Source of the DNA: CAZYQW01 sp964649825 | Lineage (GTDB): Bacteria > Planctomycetota > B15-G4 > JADJEK01 | Reading direction: 5' to 3' | DNA length: 59,421 nt | Assembly (NCBI GenBank): GCA_964649825.1 | Contig: CAZYQW010000052.1 | Coordinates: forward strand, 1-59,421 | Shown here: one piece after another, positions 17,868 through 27,356 of the stretch | Position numbering within the stretch: the first letter of the stretch is position 1 | How the letters are laid out: each line of letters opens with the position of its first letter | Made by a program: the position numbers and the translations under genes | Notes under the pieces: generated by a model | Told to the model about the DNA's origin: nothing | Databases searched by the model: none | The model's input: the letters and a program-made list of their open reading frames with translations, nothing else

Positions 17868-20008
17868 GACGAACGTGGACGACCGTGCTTTGGGCGCTCG
17901 TCGCCGCCGTCGCGGCGGGCGGCTGCACCACCACGCCGCGCGAGGGCGTCGATGAGAAGTTCAACTTCCTCCCGCTCGCGCGGTACGAGACTTCCGAGTC
18001 CCCGCCCGGCCACACCGTCGACGTCCTTTGGCCGTTGATCCAGTTCCACCGCGCGGGCGACGCGGGCGCGTCGCGGTTCCTGCCGCTCTACTATCACGAC
18101 TACGACGGCGCAGGATCGTCGTTCCTCGACCTGCTCGTCCTCTACTGGCAGTCGTACGACGCGCCGCGCGACGAGATCCGCCGCACGCTGTTCCCGCTGT
18201 TCCATTCGGTCCGCTCGCCGAGCGAGCGGAACACGCACCTCTGGCCGGTATACGGCCATCGCGAGTACGGCGGCGAGGACTTCCCGTCCGTCACCGACTC
18301 CTTCGCCTGGCCGCTCGTCACGTACGACCGCGCGAAGAACGGCGAGCGGTCGTCTCTCGGCGTGCTCTCGTTGGGGCCGCTCCTCTCGGGCTTCTGCCGC
18401 GACCGTCGGCCCGAGTCGACGCACGTCGACCTGCTGAGCGTGCTCGGCGGCGTGTTCGCGGTGGTCGACTCCACGACGCGCGAGCCGGACGCCGCCCGGC
18501 AGGCACCGGGGGCGCCGGCGACGAGCTGGTTCCGGCTCCTGTCGCTCGCGCCGGTCTTCGACCTGTTCCGCCACGAGCGCGAGGGAGACAAGACGACGAC
18601 GCGCGCGGTCGGTCTGTTCGATGTCCCTTGGGCGGCATTGTTCGCGCGGATCGCGGACGCCGGCGAAGACGGGACGCCCTCGATCTGGACGCACCTGTTC
18701 CCGCTCTACTTCCGGCGCGACGCCGCGGACGGTGAGAGCTGGCTCGTCCCGCTCGTCTACGGCCGCTCGTCGCGCGAGGACGGCTATGAACGGACGTGGA
18801 TCGTGCCGCCGCTCGCCGGGTTCGACCGAGATCCCACCACCGACGCGTCCGGCGTCGACGTGCTCTGGCCGCTTTGGCGCTACGAGTCCCGCGGGGGCGA
18901 CGATCCGGGTCATCACCTGCGGCTGCTCCCGCTGCTCTGGTTCACGAAGCGGCCGGACGCGTTGGTCCAGATCGTGCTGCCGCTCTTCTACCGCATCCGC
19001 GACGCGCACTCGGAGTACACGCACCTCATCCCCCTGTGGGGCCGCCACGTCGAGGACGACGGCCGGCGCACGCGCTCGTTCGTGGTGCCCCCGCTCTACG
19101 TTGGGACCACCGACGAGCGGGAGCGCCTGTCCCGCCACGACGTGCTCTGGCCGCTCGGGCGGTTCGAGACGACCGAGGACTCGTCGCGGAACTACTTCTT
19201 CCCGCTCTTCTACCAGCACACCCACGGCGAGCGCTCGCACGTGAACGCGTTGCTCCTGTTCGACCGCGACGCGAGCGAGATCCACTCGAAGACCATGCTC
19301 TATCCGCTGGTCTCGTCGGCCGAGGCGCTCGGCGAGGGCGAGCGGACGTCGCTCCTGCCCGTGTTCGACCTGCGCTACCTGTCGGACGCGAAGCCCGCCG
19401 GGGACGAGCTGTCGGTGCTGTTCCCGCTCGCGACGTTCCACCGCGACGGACTCGAGACCACGAACTGGATCTTTCCTTTCCTGTGGTGGCTCGACGATGG
19501 CGTGCGGGAGCGCCACCGGCACGTCTGGCCGCTCTTCGGTCTCGACGAGGACGGCGACCACGTGCGCTGGTCGACGCTGTTCCCGCTCTTCTTCCGCGGC
19601 GCGAACTTCGACGGCAGCGTGACGGAGACCGGCTACCTCTGGCCGCTCGGCTCGAGCGAGACGAACCCGACCGAGTCCGTCCATTGGCTCTTCCCGCTCT
19701 ACTACCACCGGAACACGACGCCGGAGAGCGGCGGCGGGAGCACGTTCACGTGGGTCCTCTGGCCCCTCTTCTCGCGCGAGACGAAGTCGACCGGCGAGCG
19801 GCGGTGGCACTCGCTCTTCTACTTGCTGCGAAACGAGAGGGACCCGGGCGACGACGGGGCCGAGGAGTTCTCGGTGCTCGGCGGCTTCTATCGCAGCCGC
19901 ACCGAGCGCGACCGCTACACCAACAGCACGGCGTTCCTCTACGGGTACGAGAACGACGGCGGCGCGCGGACGCTGCGGCTCTTCCACCTGATCCCGATCC
20001 GGTTCTGA
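17864..20008 (+). CDS. WPL-repeat lipoprotein of unknown function
   Basis: 714 aa. Signal peptide with lipobox AAGGC (Cys about residue 21), so an envelope lipoprotein. The mature protein contains more than a dozen short repeats centred on WPL or FPL after a hydrophobic residue and followed by aromatics (VLWPL, LFPLYF, FFPLFY, YLWPLG, LFPLYYH), spaced about 35-60 residues and separated by charged, Asp/Arg-rich loops. This regular alternation suggests a large beta-solenoid or propeller surface. I recognise no named domain. Translationally coupled to a glycosyltransferase by a 4-bp overlap, which suggests a role with a surface glycan. Confidence 0.7.
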   Translation: MRRTWTTVLWALVAAVAAGGCTTTPREGVDEKFNFLPLARYETSESPPGHTVDVLWPLIQFHRAGDAGASRFLPLYYHDYDGAGSSFLDLLVLYWQSYDAPRDEIRRTLFPLFHSVRSPSERNTHLWPVYGHREYGGEDFPSVTDSFAWPLVTYDRAKNGERSSLGVLSLGPLLSGFCRDRRPESTHVDLLSVLGGVFAVVDSTTREPDAARQAPGAPATSWFRLLSLAPVFDLFRHEREGDKTTTRAVGLFDVPWAALFARIADAGEDGTPSIWTHLFPLYFRRDAADGESWLVPLVYGRSSREDGYERTWIVPPLAGFDRDPTTDASGVDVLWPLWRYESRGGDDPGHHLRLLPLLWFTKRPDALVQIVLPLFYRIRDAHSEYTHLIPLWGRHVEDDGRRTRSFVVPPLYVGTTDERERLSRHDVLWPLGRFETTEDSSRNYFFPLFYQHTHGERSHVNALLLFDRDASEIHSKTMLYPLVSSAEALGEGERTSLLPVFDLRYLSDAKPAGDELSVLFPLATFHRDGLETTNWIFPFLWWLDDGVRERHRHVWPLFGLDEDGDHVRWSTLFPLFFRGANFDGSVTETGYLWPLGSSETNPTESVHWLFPLYYHRNTTPESGGGSTFTWVLWPLFSRETKSTGERRWHSLFYLLRNERDPGDDGAEEFSVLGGFYRSRTERDRYTNSTAFLYGYENDGGARTLRLFHLIPIRF

Positions 20009-20204
20009 ACGCCCCGCGGCGAACCCCGAAACCCGATCGTCTGCGATCCCGGACGGCGCGCGGGGCGACGTCGCGGGCGGCCCGGGCCACGTCCCGCGCG
20101 CGACCCTGCCGTCCTCGCTCTGCCCCCGAATCGCGCTCCGCCTCGACTTCCTGGCGTCGTCCGGCGCGGAAACCCCCCGCGATCGCGGGGTGGACGCACG
20201 TATC

Positions 20205-23200
20205 ATGTCGCGCATGCCGAACGCTCCGAACCCCGATTCGCCCCGCGGCGTGCTCGCCGTGATCCTCGACCGGCCGATCACCGCGTTGATGGTCCTCGTC
20301 CTGATCGCGGTGCTCGGGGTCGTCTCGTACCAGCGGATCCCGATCCTGCTGTTCCCGAAGGGCGTGTCGGAGCCGGAGCTCACGGTCAGCGTCGAGTACC
20401 CGAACGCGAGCCCGTACGAGGTGCTCGAAAAGGTGACGAAGCCGCTCGAGGACACCATCCGCGCGATGCCGGACGTCCTCCACGTCTTCTCCAACTCGCG
20501 CGCCGACAGCGCGCGCGTCCGCGTGCAGTTCAACCCGAGCGCGGACATGGACCTCGCCTACAACGAGCTCTCGGACCGCCTCGAGCGCACCAAGCCGAGC
20601 TTCCCCGACGAGGTCGAGGACATCCGGATCTGGCGGCGCAACATGGACGAGGAGATGCCGATCTTCTGGCTCGGCGTCCTCTACGAGGATTGGGTCGACG
20701 ACCCGTTCGGGACCGTCGACGAGCTGATCCAGCCCCGCCTCGAGGCGGTCGACGGCGTGGCGCAGGCGACGATCTGGGGGATGGTCCAGGACTCGATCCG
20801 GATCTTCGTCACGCCGGAGAAGCTGCGCGCTCACGGGGTCAGCCTCTACGAGGTCGTGCAGGCGCTGCGCCGCGACAACTTCACGCTCCCCGCCGGCAGC
20901 ATCGAGCAAGGCGACCGCGAGTTCCTGCTCCGCATCGACTGCACGCTCAAGTCTCTCGACGAGATCCGTGCCTACCCGATCAAGAACAACGTGAAGATCG
21001 GCGACGTCGCGGACGTCCGGGTCGCGCAGTCGTATCGCGACCAGGTGAGCCGCGTGAACGGCAAGAGCTCGCTCACGTGCGTCGTCACCAAGGAGTCGGA
21101 CGAGAACACGGTCGACGTCTGCCGGCGAGTGGACGCGCAGCTCGCGCGAATCGAGCAGGACCCCCGCCTCAAGGGGTACGCGTTCAAGGTCTACTTCGAC
21201 CAGTCCGACATGATCGTCGGCGCGCTCGGCAACCTGAAGTCGTCGATGACCTACGGCGCGTTCTTCGCGATCCTCGTGCTCTACGTGTTCGTGCGGCGCA
21301 TCTCGATGACCCTCATGGTCGCGACCGCGATCCCGGTGTCGCTGCTCGCCGCCCTCGTCTGCGTGTACTTCGCGGGGTTCACGTTCAACCTGATCTCCCT
21401 CGCCGGCTTCACGCTCGCGATCGGCATGCTCGTCGACAACTCGGTCGTGGTCGCGGAGAACATCGCGCGGCAGCGCGCGGCGGGCGAGTCCCCGTTCGCG
21501 GCCGCGGTATCCGGCGCGCGCCAGGTCGCCCTCGCGATCGTCGCGTCGACGCTCACGACCATCGCCGTCTTCACGCCGATGGTGTTCATGGCGAACGGCC
21601 GCAACATGCGGATCTTCCTGGGCGAGCTCGCGGCGCCGATCACGTTCTCGCTGCTCGCGTCGCTGCTGACCGCGCTCGTCTTCCTGCCGATCGCCACCAT
21701 CCACCTCTCGCGATCGCGCGGGCGCGGCGAGTCCCCGGCGGCATCGGCGTACTCGCACGGCTCACGGCTGCTCTCCGGCTATCGCCGCGCGCTCGCCTTC
21801 GTGCTCTCGCATCGGTTCGGCGTCACCCTGTTCACGATCGGCGTGATCCAGCTCGGAGCGTACGCGTCCCGGAACCTCGAGGTCCGCTTCGACGGCGGCG
21901 AAGACGGGGACATGGTACGGATCGAGGTCGAGCTGCCGCGCCGCTTCACGTTGCCCGAGGCGTCCGAGGTCTTCGCGGAACTCGAGACGTTCCTCCTCAC
22001 CAAGAAGGACGAGTACGGGTTCAACGACGTGAGCGTGCGGTTCCGCCGCACGGACGGCAGCGTGCATCTCTGGTTCGAGTTCGGGGGTGCACCGATCGAC
22101 CGCAACGCGCTCTCGATGAAGCTGAAGAACGACCTGCCCAAGATCGCGGGGGTCGAGTATCAGGTCGGCTATGAGCGCAACGAGGAGGGATCGATCCGAG
22201 TCGGGCTGCACGGACCCGAGAGCGACGTGCTGTCGCGCATCGGCGACGACCTCGTGCGGATCCTCGAGGAGATTCCGGACCTGACGAACGTGCGCACCGA
22301 CCTCGAGGAAGGGCTCGACGAGCTGCGCGTCTCCATCGACGGCGACCGCGCGCGGCGGTACGGCGTGAGCCAGGAAACGCTGCAGGGGATCATCGCGTGG
22401 GGCGTCGGCGGACAGCGCCTCTCCGATTACCGCGGCGAGGCGCGCTCGCTCCCGTTCCTCGTCGAGTACGAGGAGCCGGAGATCGGCAACCTCGACTACC
22501 TGAGGACGCTCGACGTCCCCGTCGATGGGAGTGGGACCGTCCCGCTCGCGTCGCTGACGGACTATCGGTTCGAGAAGTCGCTCGGGTCGATCCGCCGTAA
22601 GGACGGCATCACCAGCTTCGAGGTGAAGGCCGAGTCGTTCGACAAGAACTCCTACCGGGTACAGCGGCTGGTCGAGGACGTGCTCGCCCAGTACCCATTC
22701 CCCGACGGGTACGGCTGGCGGGACGCCGGCGGCCGCAACGACTGGGAGGAGGACCGCGCCGAGGTGCAGTTCGGCCAGTTCGTCGGCGTCATCTTCGTCT
22801 TCCTCCTGATGGGGATGCTGTTCGAGTCCGCCGTGCTTCCCCTCTCGGTCCTGCTCGCGATCCCGCTCGCGATCGTCGGCGCGAACCTCGCGCTCTGGGT
22901 GACCCGCACGCCGCTCGACTCGACGGCGCAGCTCGCGTTCATCCTGCTCGCCGGCGTGGTCGTCAACAACGGGATCGTGCTCGTCGACCGCATCCGGCAG
23001 GTCCGGGACACGGGGCTCGATCGGCGCGAAGCGGTGCTCACCGGCTGCGAGCAGCGCGTCCGACCCGTGTTGATGACGGCGCTGACCACGATGTTCGGGC
23101 TGGTGCCGATGGCGCTGCCGAAGCTGTTCGCCAACAGCACGAACACCGGGCTCAACTATCAGTCCCTGGCCGTCGCGACGCTCGGCGGCCTCCTCGTGTC

Positions 23201-23351
23201 GACGCTGCTGACCCTCCTCGTGGTGCCGCTCTTCTACACACTGTTCGACGACCTCGGCGCGCTCTTCGCCCGGGTCCTCGGCCTCCTCGGCCGGAGACGG
23301 GGGTCGCCGCCGGAATCGCGCCCCGTCGCGGCGCCGGGAACGACTTCGTGA
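20205..23351 (+). CDS. Efflux RND transporter permease subunit
   Basis: About 1048 aa inner-membrane proton-driven pump of the AcrB/HAE1-like superfamily. Visible: the first transmembrane helix followed by the conserved RIPILLFPKG segment, the porter-domain start VEYPNASPYEVLEKV, GMLVDNSVVVAEN in TM4 (the first proton-relay Asp kept, the second an Asn as in many non-AcrB members), and LAGVVVNNGIVLVDR in TM10. Starts considered are GTG 20190, ATG 20205 and ATG 20214. No membrane-fusion protein or outer-membrane channel gene lies nearby, so partners must be encoded elsewhere. Overlaps the next, degraded gene by 4 bp. Confidence 0.93.
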   Translation: MSRMPNAPNPDSPRGVLAVILDRPITALMVLVLIAVLGVVSYQRIPILLFPKGVSEPELTVSVEYPNASPYEVLEKVTKPLEDTIRAMPDVLHVFSNSRADSARVRVQFNPSADMDLAYNELSDRLERTKPSFPDEVEDIRIWRRNMDEEMPIFWLGVLYEDWVDDPFGTVDELIQPRLEAVDGVAQATIWGMVQDSIRIFVTPEKLRAHGVSLYEVVQALRRDNFTLPAGSIEQGDREFLLRIDCTLKSLDEIRAYPIKNNVKIGDVADVRVAQSYRDQVSRVNGKSSLTCVVTKESDENTVDVCRRVDAQLARIEQDPRLKGYAFKVYFDQSDMIVGALGNLKSSMTYGAFFAILVLYVFVRRISMTLMVATAIPVSLLAALVCVYFAGFTFNLISLAGFTLAIGMLVDNSVVVAENIARQRAAGESPFAAAVSGARQVALAIVASTLTTIAVFTPMVFMANGRNMRIFLGELAAPITFSLLASLLTALVFLPIATIHLSRSRGRGESPAASAYSHGSRLLSGYRRALAFVLSHRFGVTLFTIGVIQLGAYASRNLEVRFDGGEDGDMVRIEVELPRRFTLPEASEVFAELETFLLTKKDEYGFNDVSVRFRRTDGSVHLWFEFGGAPIDRNALSMKLKNDLPKIAGVEYQVGYERNEEGSIRVGLHGPESDVLSRIGDDLVRILEEIPDLTNVRTDLEEGLDELRVSIDGDRARRYGVSQETLQGIIAWGVGGQRLSDYRGEARSLPFLVEYEEPEIGNLDYLRTLDVPVDGSGTVPLASLTDYRFEKSLGSIRRKDGITSFEVKAESFDKNSYRVQRLVEDVLAQYPFPDGYGWRDAGGRNDWEEDRAEVQFGQFVGVIFVFLLMGMLFESAVLPLSVLLAIPLAIVGANLALWVTRTPLDSTAQLAFILLAGVVVNNGIVLVDRIRQVRDTGLDRREAVLTGCEQRVRPVLMTALTTMFGLVPMALPKLFANSTNTGLNYQSLAVATLGGLLVSTLLTLLVVPLFYTLFDDLGALFARVLGLLGRRRGSPPESRPVAAPGTTS

Positions 23352-23672
23352 AACGATCGCGGCGCTCCCCGGCTTTCCTCGTCGTCCTCTCCGCGGTCCT
23401 CGGCGTCGCGCCGAACGCTTCCGCCGGCGCACCGACCCTCGACCTCCAGGAGCGCGGGCGCCGTACGCCTGGGGACGACGCCGTTCTTCCTCGCGTGCTC
23501 CGACGCCGGCGGGGAGCCGCTAAAGGGCGGGCTCCTCGTCGCGCGTCACGGCCGTGGCTTCTACGTCTATACCGCGTACGGCTGGTATCGACAGTGGCGG
23601 GCCGGCGTGCCCGGCGCGTACCGCTTCCTCGCCAATCTCGTCTCGCTGCCGAAGGAACACTCGGACGGATGA
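23348..23672 (+). pseudogene. Internally deleted remnant of a PIG-L-type deacetylase gene
   Basis: The first frame starts GTG 23348 in a 4-bp overlap with the RND gene and encodes a good signal peptide (FLVVLSAVLGVAPNASA). Homology is then lost. From about 23454 a different frame encodes a coherent C-terminus running to TGA 23670-23672: a PPLxGG-like EPLKGG, ARHGRGFYVYTAYGWYRQ and AGVPGAYRFLANLVSLP. To my knowledge that ending is characteristic of long PIG-L family N-acetylglucosaminyl deacetylases. Signal peptide and C-terminus in different frames, with over 1 kb missing between them, indicate a deletion plus frame change. Confidence 0.55.
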
Positions 23673-24703
23673 CCACGCAAACGATCGCGCTCCTCACCCT
23701 CGCCGTGCTGCTGAGCGCTTGCTCGCGCGACGACCGCGTCCCGCTCGTCGTCTACTCCCCGCACGGGCCCGACATCGGCCGCGAGTTCGAGGAGGCGTTC
23801 GAGACGGCGCACGCGGACGTCGACGTGCAGTGGCAGCCCCTGTCGCCGGGCGACGCTCTGACGCGCCTGCGCGGCGAGGCGAAGAACCCGCGCTGCGACG
23901 TTTGGTGGGGAGCGCCGTCGTCGACGTGCGACGTCGCCGCGAACGAGGGCCTGCTCGAGCCGTATCGCCCCGATTGGATCGAGCACGTCGATGACCGCTA
24001 CCGCGATCCGGAGGACCGCTTCGCGCCTCACTTCGTGATCCCGCAGGTGATCCTCTACAACCAGGACCGAACTGCCGAGGGTGACGCGCCGCGCGAGTGG
24101 GACGACCTCGTCTCCCCTGCCTACGCGGGTCGCGTGGTGCTGCGCAATCCGCCCCCGTCGGGAAGCATGAAGGGGTCGTTCTCGTGGCTGATCGCGTGGA
24201 AGGCGGACAATCACGAGGACCGGGTCGACCGCGGCTTCGAGTACCTGCGCGCGCTGCACGCGAACACGAAGTCGTACTCCGCGATCCCGAAGGAGATGTT
24301 CGAGGCGGTGAAGCGCGACAAGGAGAACGTCGTGTCGATCTGGAACCTCGCCGATGCGATCTTCCAACGCGACGAGTACGAGTACCCGTTCGGCATCTCG
24401 ATCCCGCAGAGCGGCGTCCCGGTCGTGATCGACTGCATCGCGCTGGTGAAGAACCCCGGCCGTGATCCGAAACGCGCCGCCGCCGCCAAGGCGTACTACG
24501 ACTTCGTCACCTCGCTCGAGGCCGGGCGATCGCTGATGAACGGCCACGGCCGCATCCTCGTGCGCGCCGACGTTCCGGCCGAGATGCGGCCGGCCTGGCA
24601 GGCCGAGTACGCCTACCAGCCGCTCCCCGTCGACGCCGACTTCGCCGCGAAGCACGCGGACGAGTGGATGCGGCGGTGGGAGGCGGAGGTGAAGCCGGAG
24701 TGA
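23669..24703 (+). CDS. ABC transporter substrate-binding lipoprotein, iron(III)-type
   Basis: 344 aa. Lipobox LLSAC (Cys about residue 20). The mature protein starts VPLVVYSPHGPDI, the usual beginning of FbpA/AfuA-like periplasmic binding proteins, followed by DVWWGAPSS, the domain-crossing hinge region and a C-terminal lobe. Starts at ATG 23669, overlapping the stop of the pseudogene frame. A fused two-domain permease follows 36 bp downstream, so the pair forms an importer for ferric iron or an anionic compound. The iron ligands cannot be confirmed by eye, so specificity is tentative. Confidence 0.87.
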   Translation: MTTQTIALLTLAVLLSACSRDDRVPLVVYSPHGPDIGREFEEAFETAHADVDVQWQPLSPGDALTRLRGEAKNPRCDVWWGAPSSTCDVAANEGLLEPYRPDWIEHVDDRYRDPEDRFAPHFVIPQVILYNQDRTAEGDAPREWDDLVSPAYAGRVVLRNPPPSGSMKGSFSWLIAWKADNHEDRVDRGFEYLRALHANTKSYSAIPKEMFEAVKRDKENVVSIWNLADAIFQRDEYEYPFGISIPQSGVPVVIDCIALVKNPGRDPKRAAAAKAYYDFVTSLEAGRSLMNGHGRILVRADVPAEMRPAWQAEYAYQPLPVDADFAAKHADEWMRRWEAEVKPE

Positions 24704-24739
24704 GGGACGCGTCGCCGGCGCGGCGACGCTCGTCGTGGG

Positions 24740-26557
24740 ATGCCTCGCGCGCACGCGGGGAATTCGGCGATCGCGCGACATCCTCGATTGACCGGTCTCG
24801 GCGGAACGCGAAGATCGGGCACCGCGCCGATACGCGCGCGGCCTCTGGACTGGAGCGGCTGGTTGGGCGACCCACGGACGGAACCGACGCGGTGGCGGCT
24901 CGGGCTCCTCGTGCCCGCGCTCGCCGTGCTTCTCACGCTCGTCGCGTGGCCGCAGCTCCGGATCCTGATCGACTCGCTGACCGAGGCCGGAGCGTTCACG
25001 CTCGAGCACTACCGCCGGTTCTTCGACCCGGGCGATCCGGCGAACCTCACCGCGCTCTGGAACTCGGTGTGGCTGTCGGTCGTCTCGGTCGCGTGCGCGG
25101 CGGTGATCGGCGTTCCCCTCGCGCTGCTCGTCGCGAGAGTCCAGTTCCCCCTGCGCGGCGCGGTGGCGGCGCTCGCCGTGCTTCCGCTCCTCCTGCCGCC
25201 GATCGTGGGCGTGCTCGCGTTCAAGCAGTTCCTGTTCGGCGAGTACGGGTTGATCCCGCGCTGCCTCCACGACCTGTTCGGCGTCTCCTGGCACCTCGAC
25301 GGGTTCGCCGGCATCATCGCGCTCCACGCGTACGCGTTCTTCCCGCTCTTCTACCTGTTCGTCGCGGCGGGGCAGAAGCGGCTCGACCCCGCGCTGCCGG
25401 ACGCGGCGTTCTCGCTCGGCGCGACGCGCGTACGGACGCTGCTTCGGGTCACGCTGCCGCTGTTGAAGCCGGCGATCGCGGGCGCGGCGATCCTCGTCCT
25501 CCTGAACTCGATGGGCTCGTTCTCGGCGCCGCTCTTCTTCGCACCGACAGCGGAGATCCTGACGCTCCGGATCGCGAACCTGAAGGAGAGCGACACCGCG
25601 ATCGTCACCGTGACGTCGACGATCCTCGCGCTCGGCGCGTTCCTCCTCCTCGTACCGATGCGCCGGATCGAGAGCGGGTCGGACGTGGTGTCGGCCGCCA
25701 AGGGGATGGTCACTCCGGTGCGGCTCGCGGGTCGCGGCCCGGCCCGGACGCTCCTCGCCGGACTCGCGATCCTCATCGTCGCGCTGCTCCTGCTGCCCCA
25801 CCTCTCGATCGTGTTGTTGTCGTTCGCGAGCGATCGATGGAGCGCCGACGACGTCCTCCCGAGCACGTACACGCTCGATCACTACCGCGAGATCTTCTCG
25901 AGCTCGACGTTCACGACGCCGCTTCTGAACTCGTTCCAGATGGCGCTCCTCGCGGCGGCCGCCAACGTGGTGGTCGGCGTGCTGATCGCGCTCCTCCTGT
26001 CGCGCCGCGGGCAGCCTCTCCGTCGCACCGTCGAGCTGCTCGCGTTCCTCCCGCTCGCGCTCCCCGCGACGGTGATCGCGTTCAACCTGCTGAAGACGTT
26101 CAACGAGCCGTCGCCGCTGACGTTCGGACGCGTCCTCTCCGGCACCTGGATCCTCCTCCCGCTCGCCTACTTCGTGCGCAACCTGCCGATCGCGGTGCGC
26201 GCGACGCAGTCCGCGCTCGCGACCGTCGACGGCGCGCTGGTCGACGCGGCGGAGTCGCTCGGCGCGCCGCGGTTCGTCGCGTTCCGCCGCGTCACGCTGC
26301 CGCTCGTGCTGCCCGGCGTGCTCTCCGGTGCGCTCCTGTGCTTCCTCGCGGCGCTCTCCGAGTTCGTGGCGTCGATCCTGATCTACATCCCCGAGAACAA
26401 GCCGATCTCGATCCAGATCTACGACAGCTTCTACAGCGGCTCGCTCGGCGCCCCCGCCGCGTTGTCGGTCCTCCTGCTGCTGTCGCAGGCAGCGATCGCC
26501 GTCGTCGTGAACCGGTTCCTCAAGCTCGAACGGGACTCCGCCGATGCCACCCCTTGA
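24740..26557 (+). CDS. ABC transporter permease, fused FbpB/ThiP-like
   Basis: 605 aa with about 12 transmembrane helices in two homologous halves, each with an EAA-type loop that contacts the ATPase (AFSLGATRVRTLLRVTLPLL and AESLGAPRFVAFRRVTLPLV). This architecture is typical of iron(III) or thiamine permeases. The first 45 residues are poorly hydrophobic and may include non-coding sequence, so a start slightly further in is possible. The ATP-binding subunit expected next to it is missing; the next gene is a small protein that overlaps by 14 bp. Confidence 0.87.
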   Translation: MPRAHAGNSAIARHPRLTGLGGTRRSGTAPIRARPLDWSGWLGDPRTEPTRWRLGLLVPALAVLLTLVAWPQLRILIDSLTEAGAFTLEHYRRFFDPGDPANLTALWNSVWLSVVSVACAAVIGVPLALLVARVQFPLRGAVAALAVLPLLLPPIVGVLAFKQFLFGEYGLIPRCLHDLFGVSWHLDGFAGIIALHAYAFFPLFYLFVAAGQKRLDPALPDAAFSLGATRVRTLLRVTLPLLKPAIAGAAILVLLNSMGSFSAPLFFAPTAEILTLRIANLKESDTAIVTVTSTILALGAFLLLVPMRRIESGSDVVSAAKGMVTPVRLAGRGPARTLLAGLAILIVALLLLPHLSIVLLSFASDRWSADDVLPSTYTLDHYREIFSSSTFTTPLLNSFQMALLAAAANVVVGVLIALLLSRRGQPLRRTVELLAFLPLALPATVIAFNLLKTFNEPSPLTFGRVLSGTWILLPLAYFVRNLPIAVRATQSALATVDGALVDAAESLGAPRFVAFRRVTLPLVLPGVLSGALLCFLAALSEFVASILIYIPENKPISIQIYDSFYSGSLGAPAALSVLLLLSQAAIAVVVNRFLKLERDSADATP

Positions 26558-26777
26558 CCCTTCGTTCGGGCTCTGTGCGCGCTGCCGCCACGCCAGCGCG
26601 ATCACGAGCGGACGCGGTTCCACGTTCCTGTTCTGCCTGCGCTCGAAGGTCGACCGGTCCTATCCGAAGTACCCGCCGCTGCCGGTCTTCGCGTGCGCGG
26701 GGTTCGATGCCGGCGACGCGAGCGACGTCGCGGAGCCGCCGGACGAGCCACGACCGCGCGAGCCGGAGGGCGCGTGA
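26544..26777 (+). CDS. Small Cys-containing conserved protein
   Basis: 77 aa. Overlaps the permease end by 14 bp. It carries four cysteines in the pattern CARCRHA, then a RGSTFLFC segment, then PPLPVFACAGF. I recall this arrangement from short conserved hypothetical proteins in several bacterial phyla; it could bind a metal. The C-terminus is an acidic, Pro-rich tail. It is the last gene of the transporter run. No function is assigned. Confidence 0.6.
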   Translation: MPPLDPSFGLCARCRHASAITSGRGSTFLFCLRSKVDRSYPKYPPLPVFACAGFDAGDASDVAEPPDEPRPREPEGA

Positions 26778-26834
26778 GCGCGCCCTCGCTCTAGATCTAG
26801 ACTTAATGCGCCTGCGTCTCCGCTGCCGATCGGC

Positions 26835-27182
26835 ATGAACGAAGGTCTCGGCGAGGAGCGGCCGGTAGGCGTAGAGGCGCTCCGAGTCGGCGGGCAAGCG
26901 GCGCAGCGCCAACGCCAGGATCCTCGCCGCGAGGTTGTCGATCCGGACCCAAGGGAGGATCAGGAAACGGCTGTTGTTCACGATGAAGCACAGGTTGCGC
27001 TCGCGAACGGTCGGAGGCCATCCGATCCACGAATCTCTCGGCGCGACCTTCCACGCCGCACCGCTGAACGCGAGGCATGCGATCGGCTCGCGACCGAGGG
27101 TCACGAAGTACTTGGTGTGCGGCCCGACCGGGACTCCGTAGCCGAGGTAGTGGTAGCGCTCGACGTACTTGTTCCAGAGCGA
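26835..27182 (-). pseudogene. Fragment of a DUF4338 (DruA-like) gene
   Basis: About 116 codons match the core of the DUF4338 family (PF14236, the DruA protein of Druantia defence systems, also found in many multi-copy stand-alone genes): WNKYVERYHYLGY, ACLAFSGAAWKVAPRD, IGWPPTVRERNLCFIVNNSRF, LPWVRIDNLAARIL and AYRPLLAETFV. The N-terminal part and everything after ETFVHAD are replaced by unrelated Arg-rich sequence, where family members run to roughly 300-400 aa. So it is a fragment truncated at both ends, in a debris zone between a transporter and a secreted-protein gene. Confidence 0.65.
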
Positions 27183-27356
27183 CTCGTCGGCGCGTCGACC
27201 AGCGGCGGTGACGATCGAGAAGCCGTGTCTAGATGGCGATCGCTCGCGGCGAGCACCCCTCGACGGTTCCGCGACCGCGACCTGGCGCAAGAGATCCCGA
27301 CCCCCCAGTGCGCCTAGGAATCTTGAATCCCGGATGAGCCTCTCCTGCGGAGAGGC

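Noticed and set aside
26792..26803. TCTAGATCTAGA as insertion-sequence end
   Set aside because: Only a 6-bp TCTAGA recurs at the other side; no terminal repeats, target duplication or transposase gene, so no IS is annotated.
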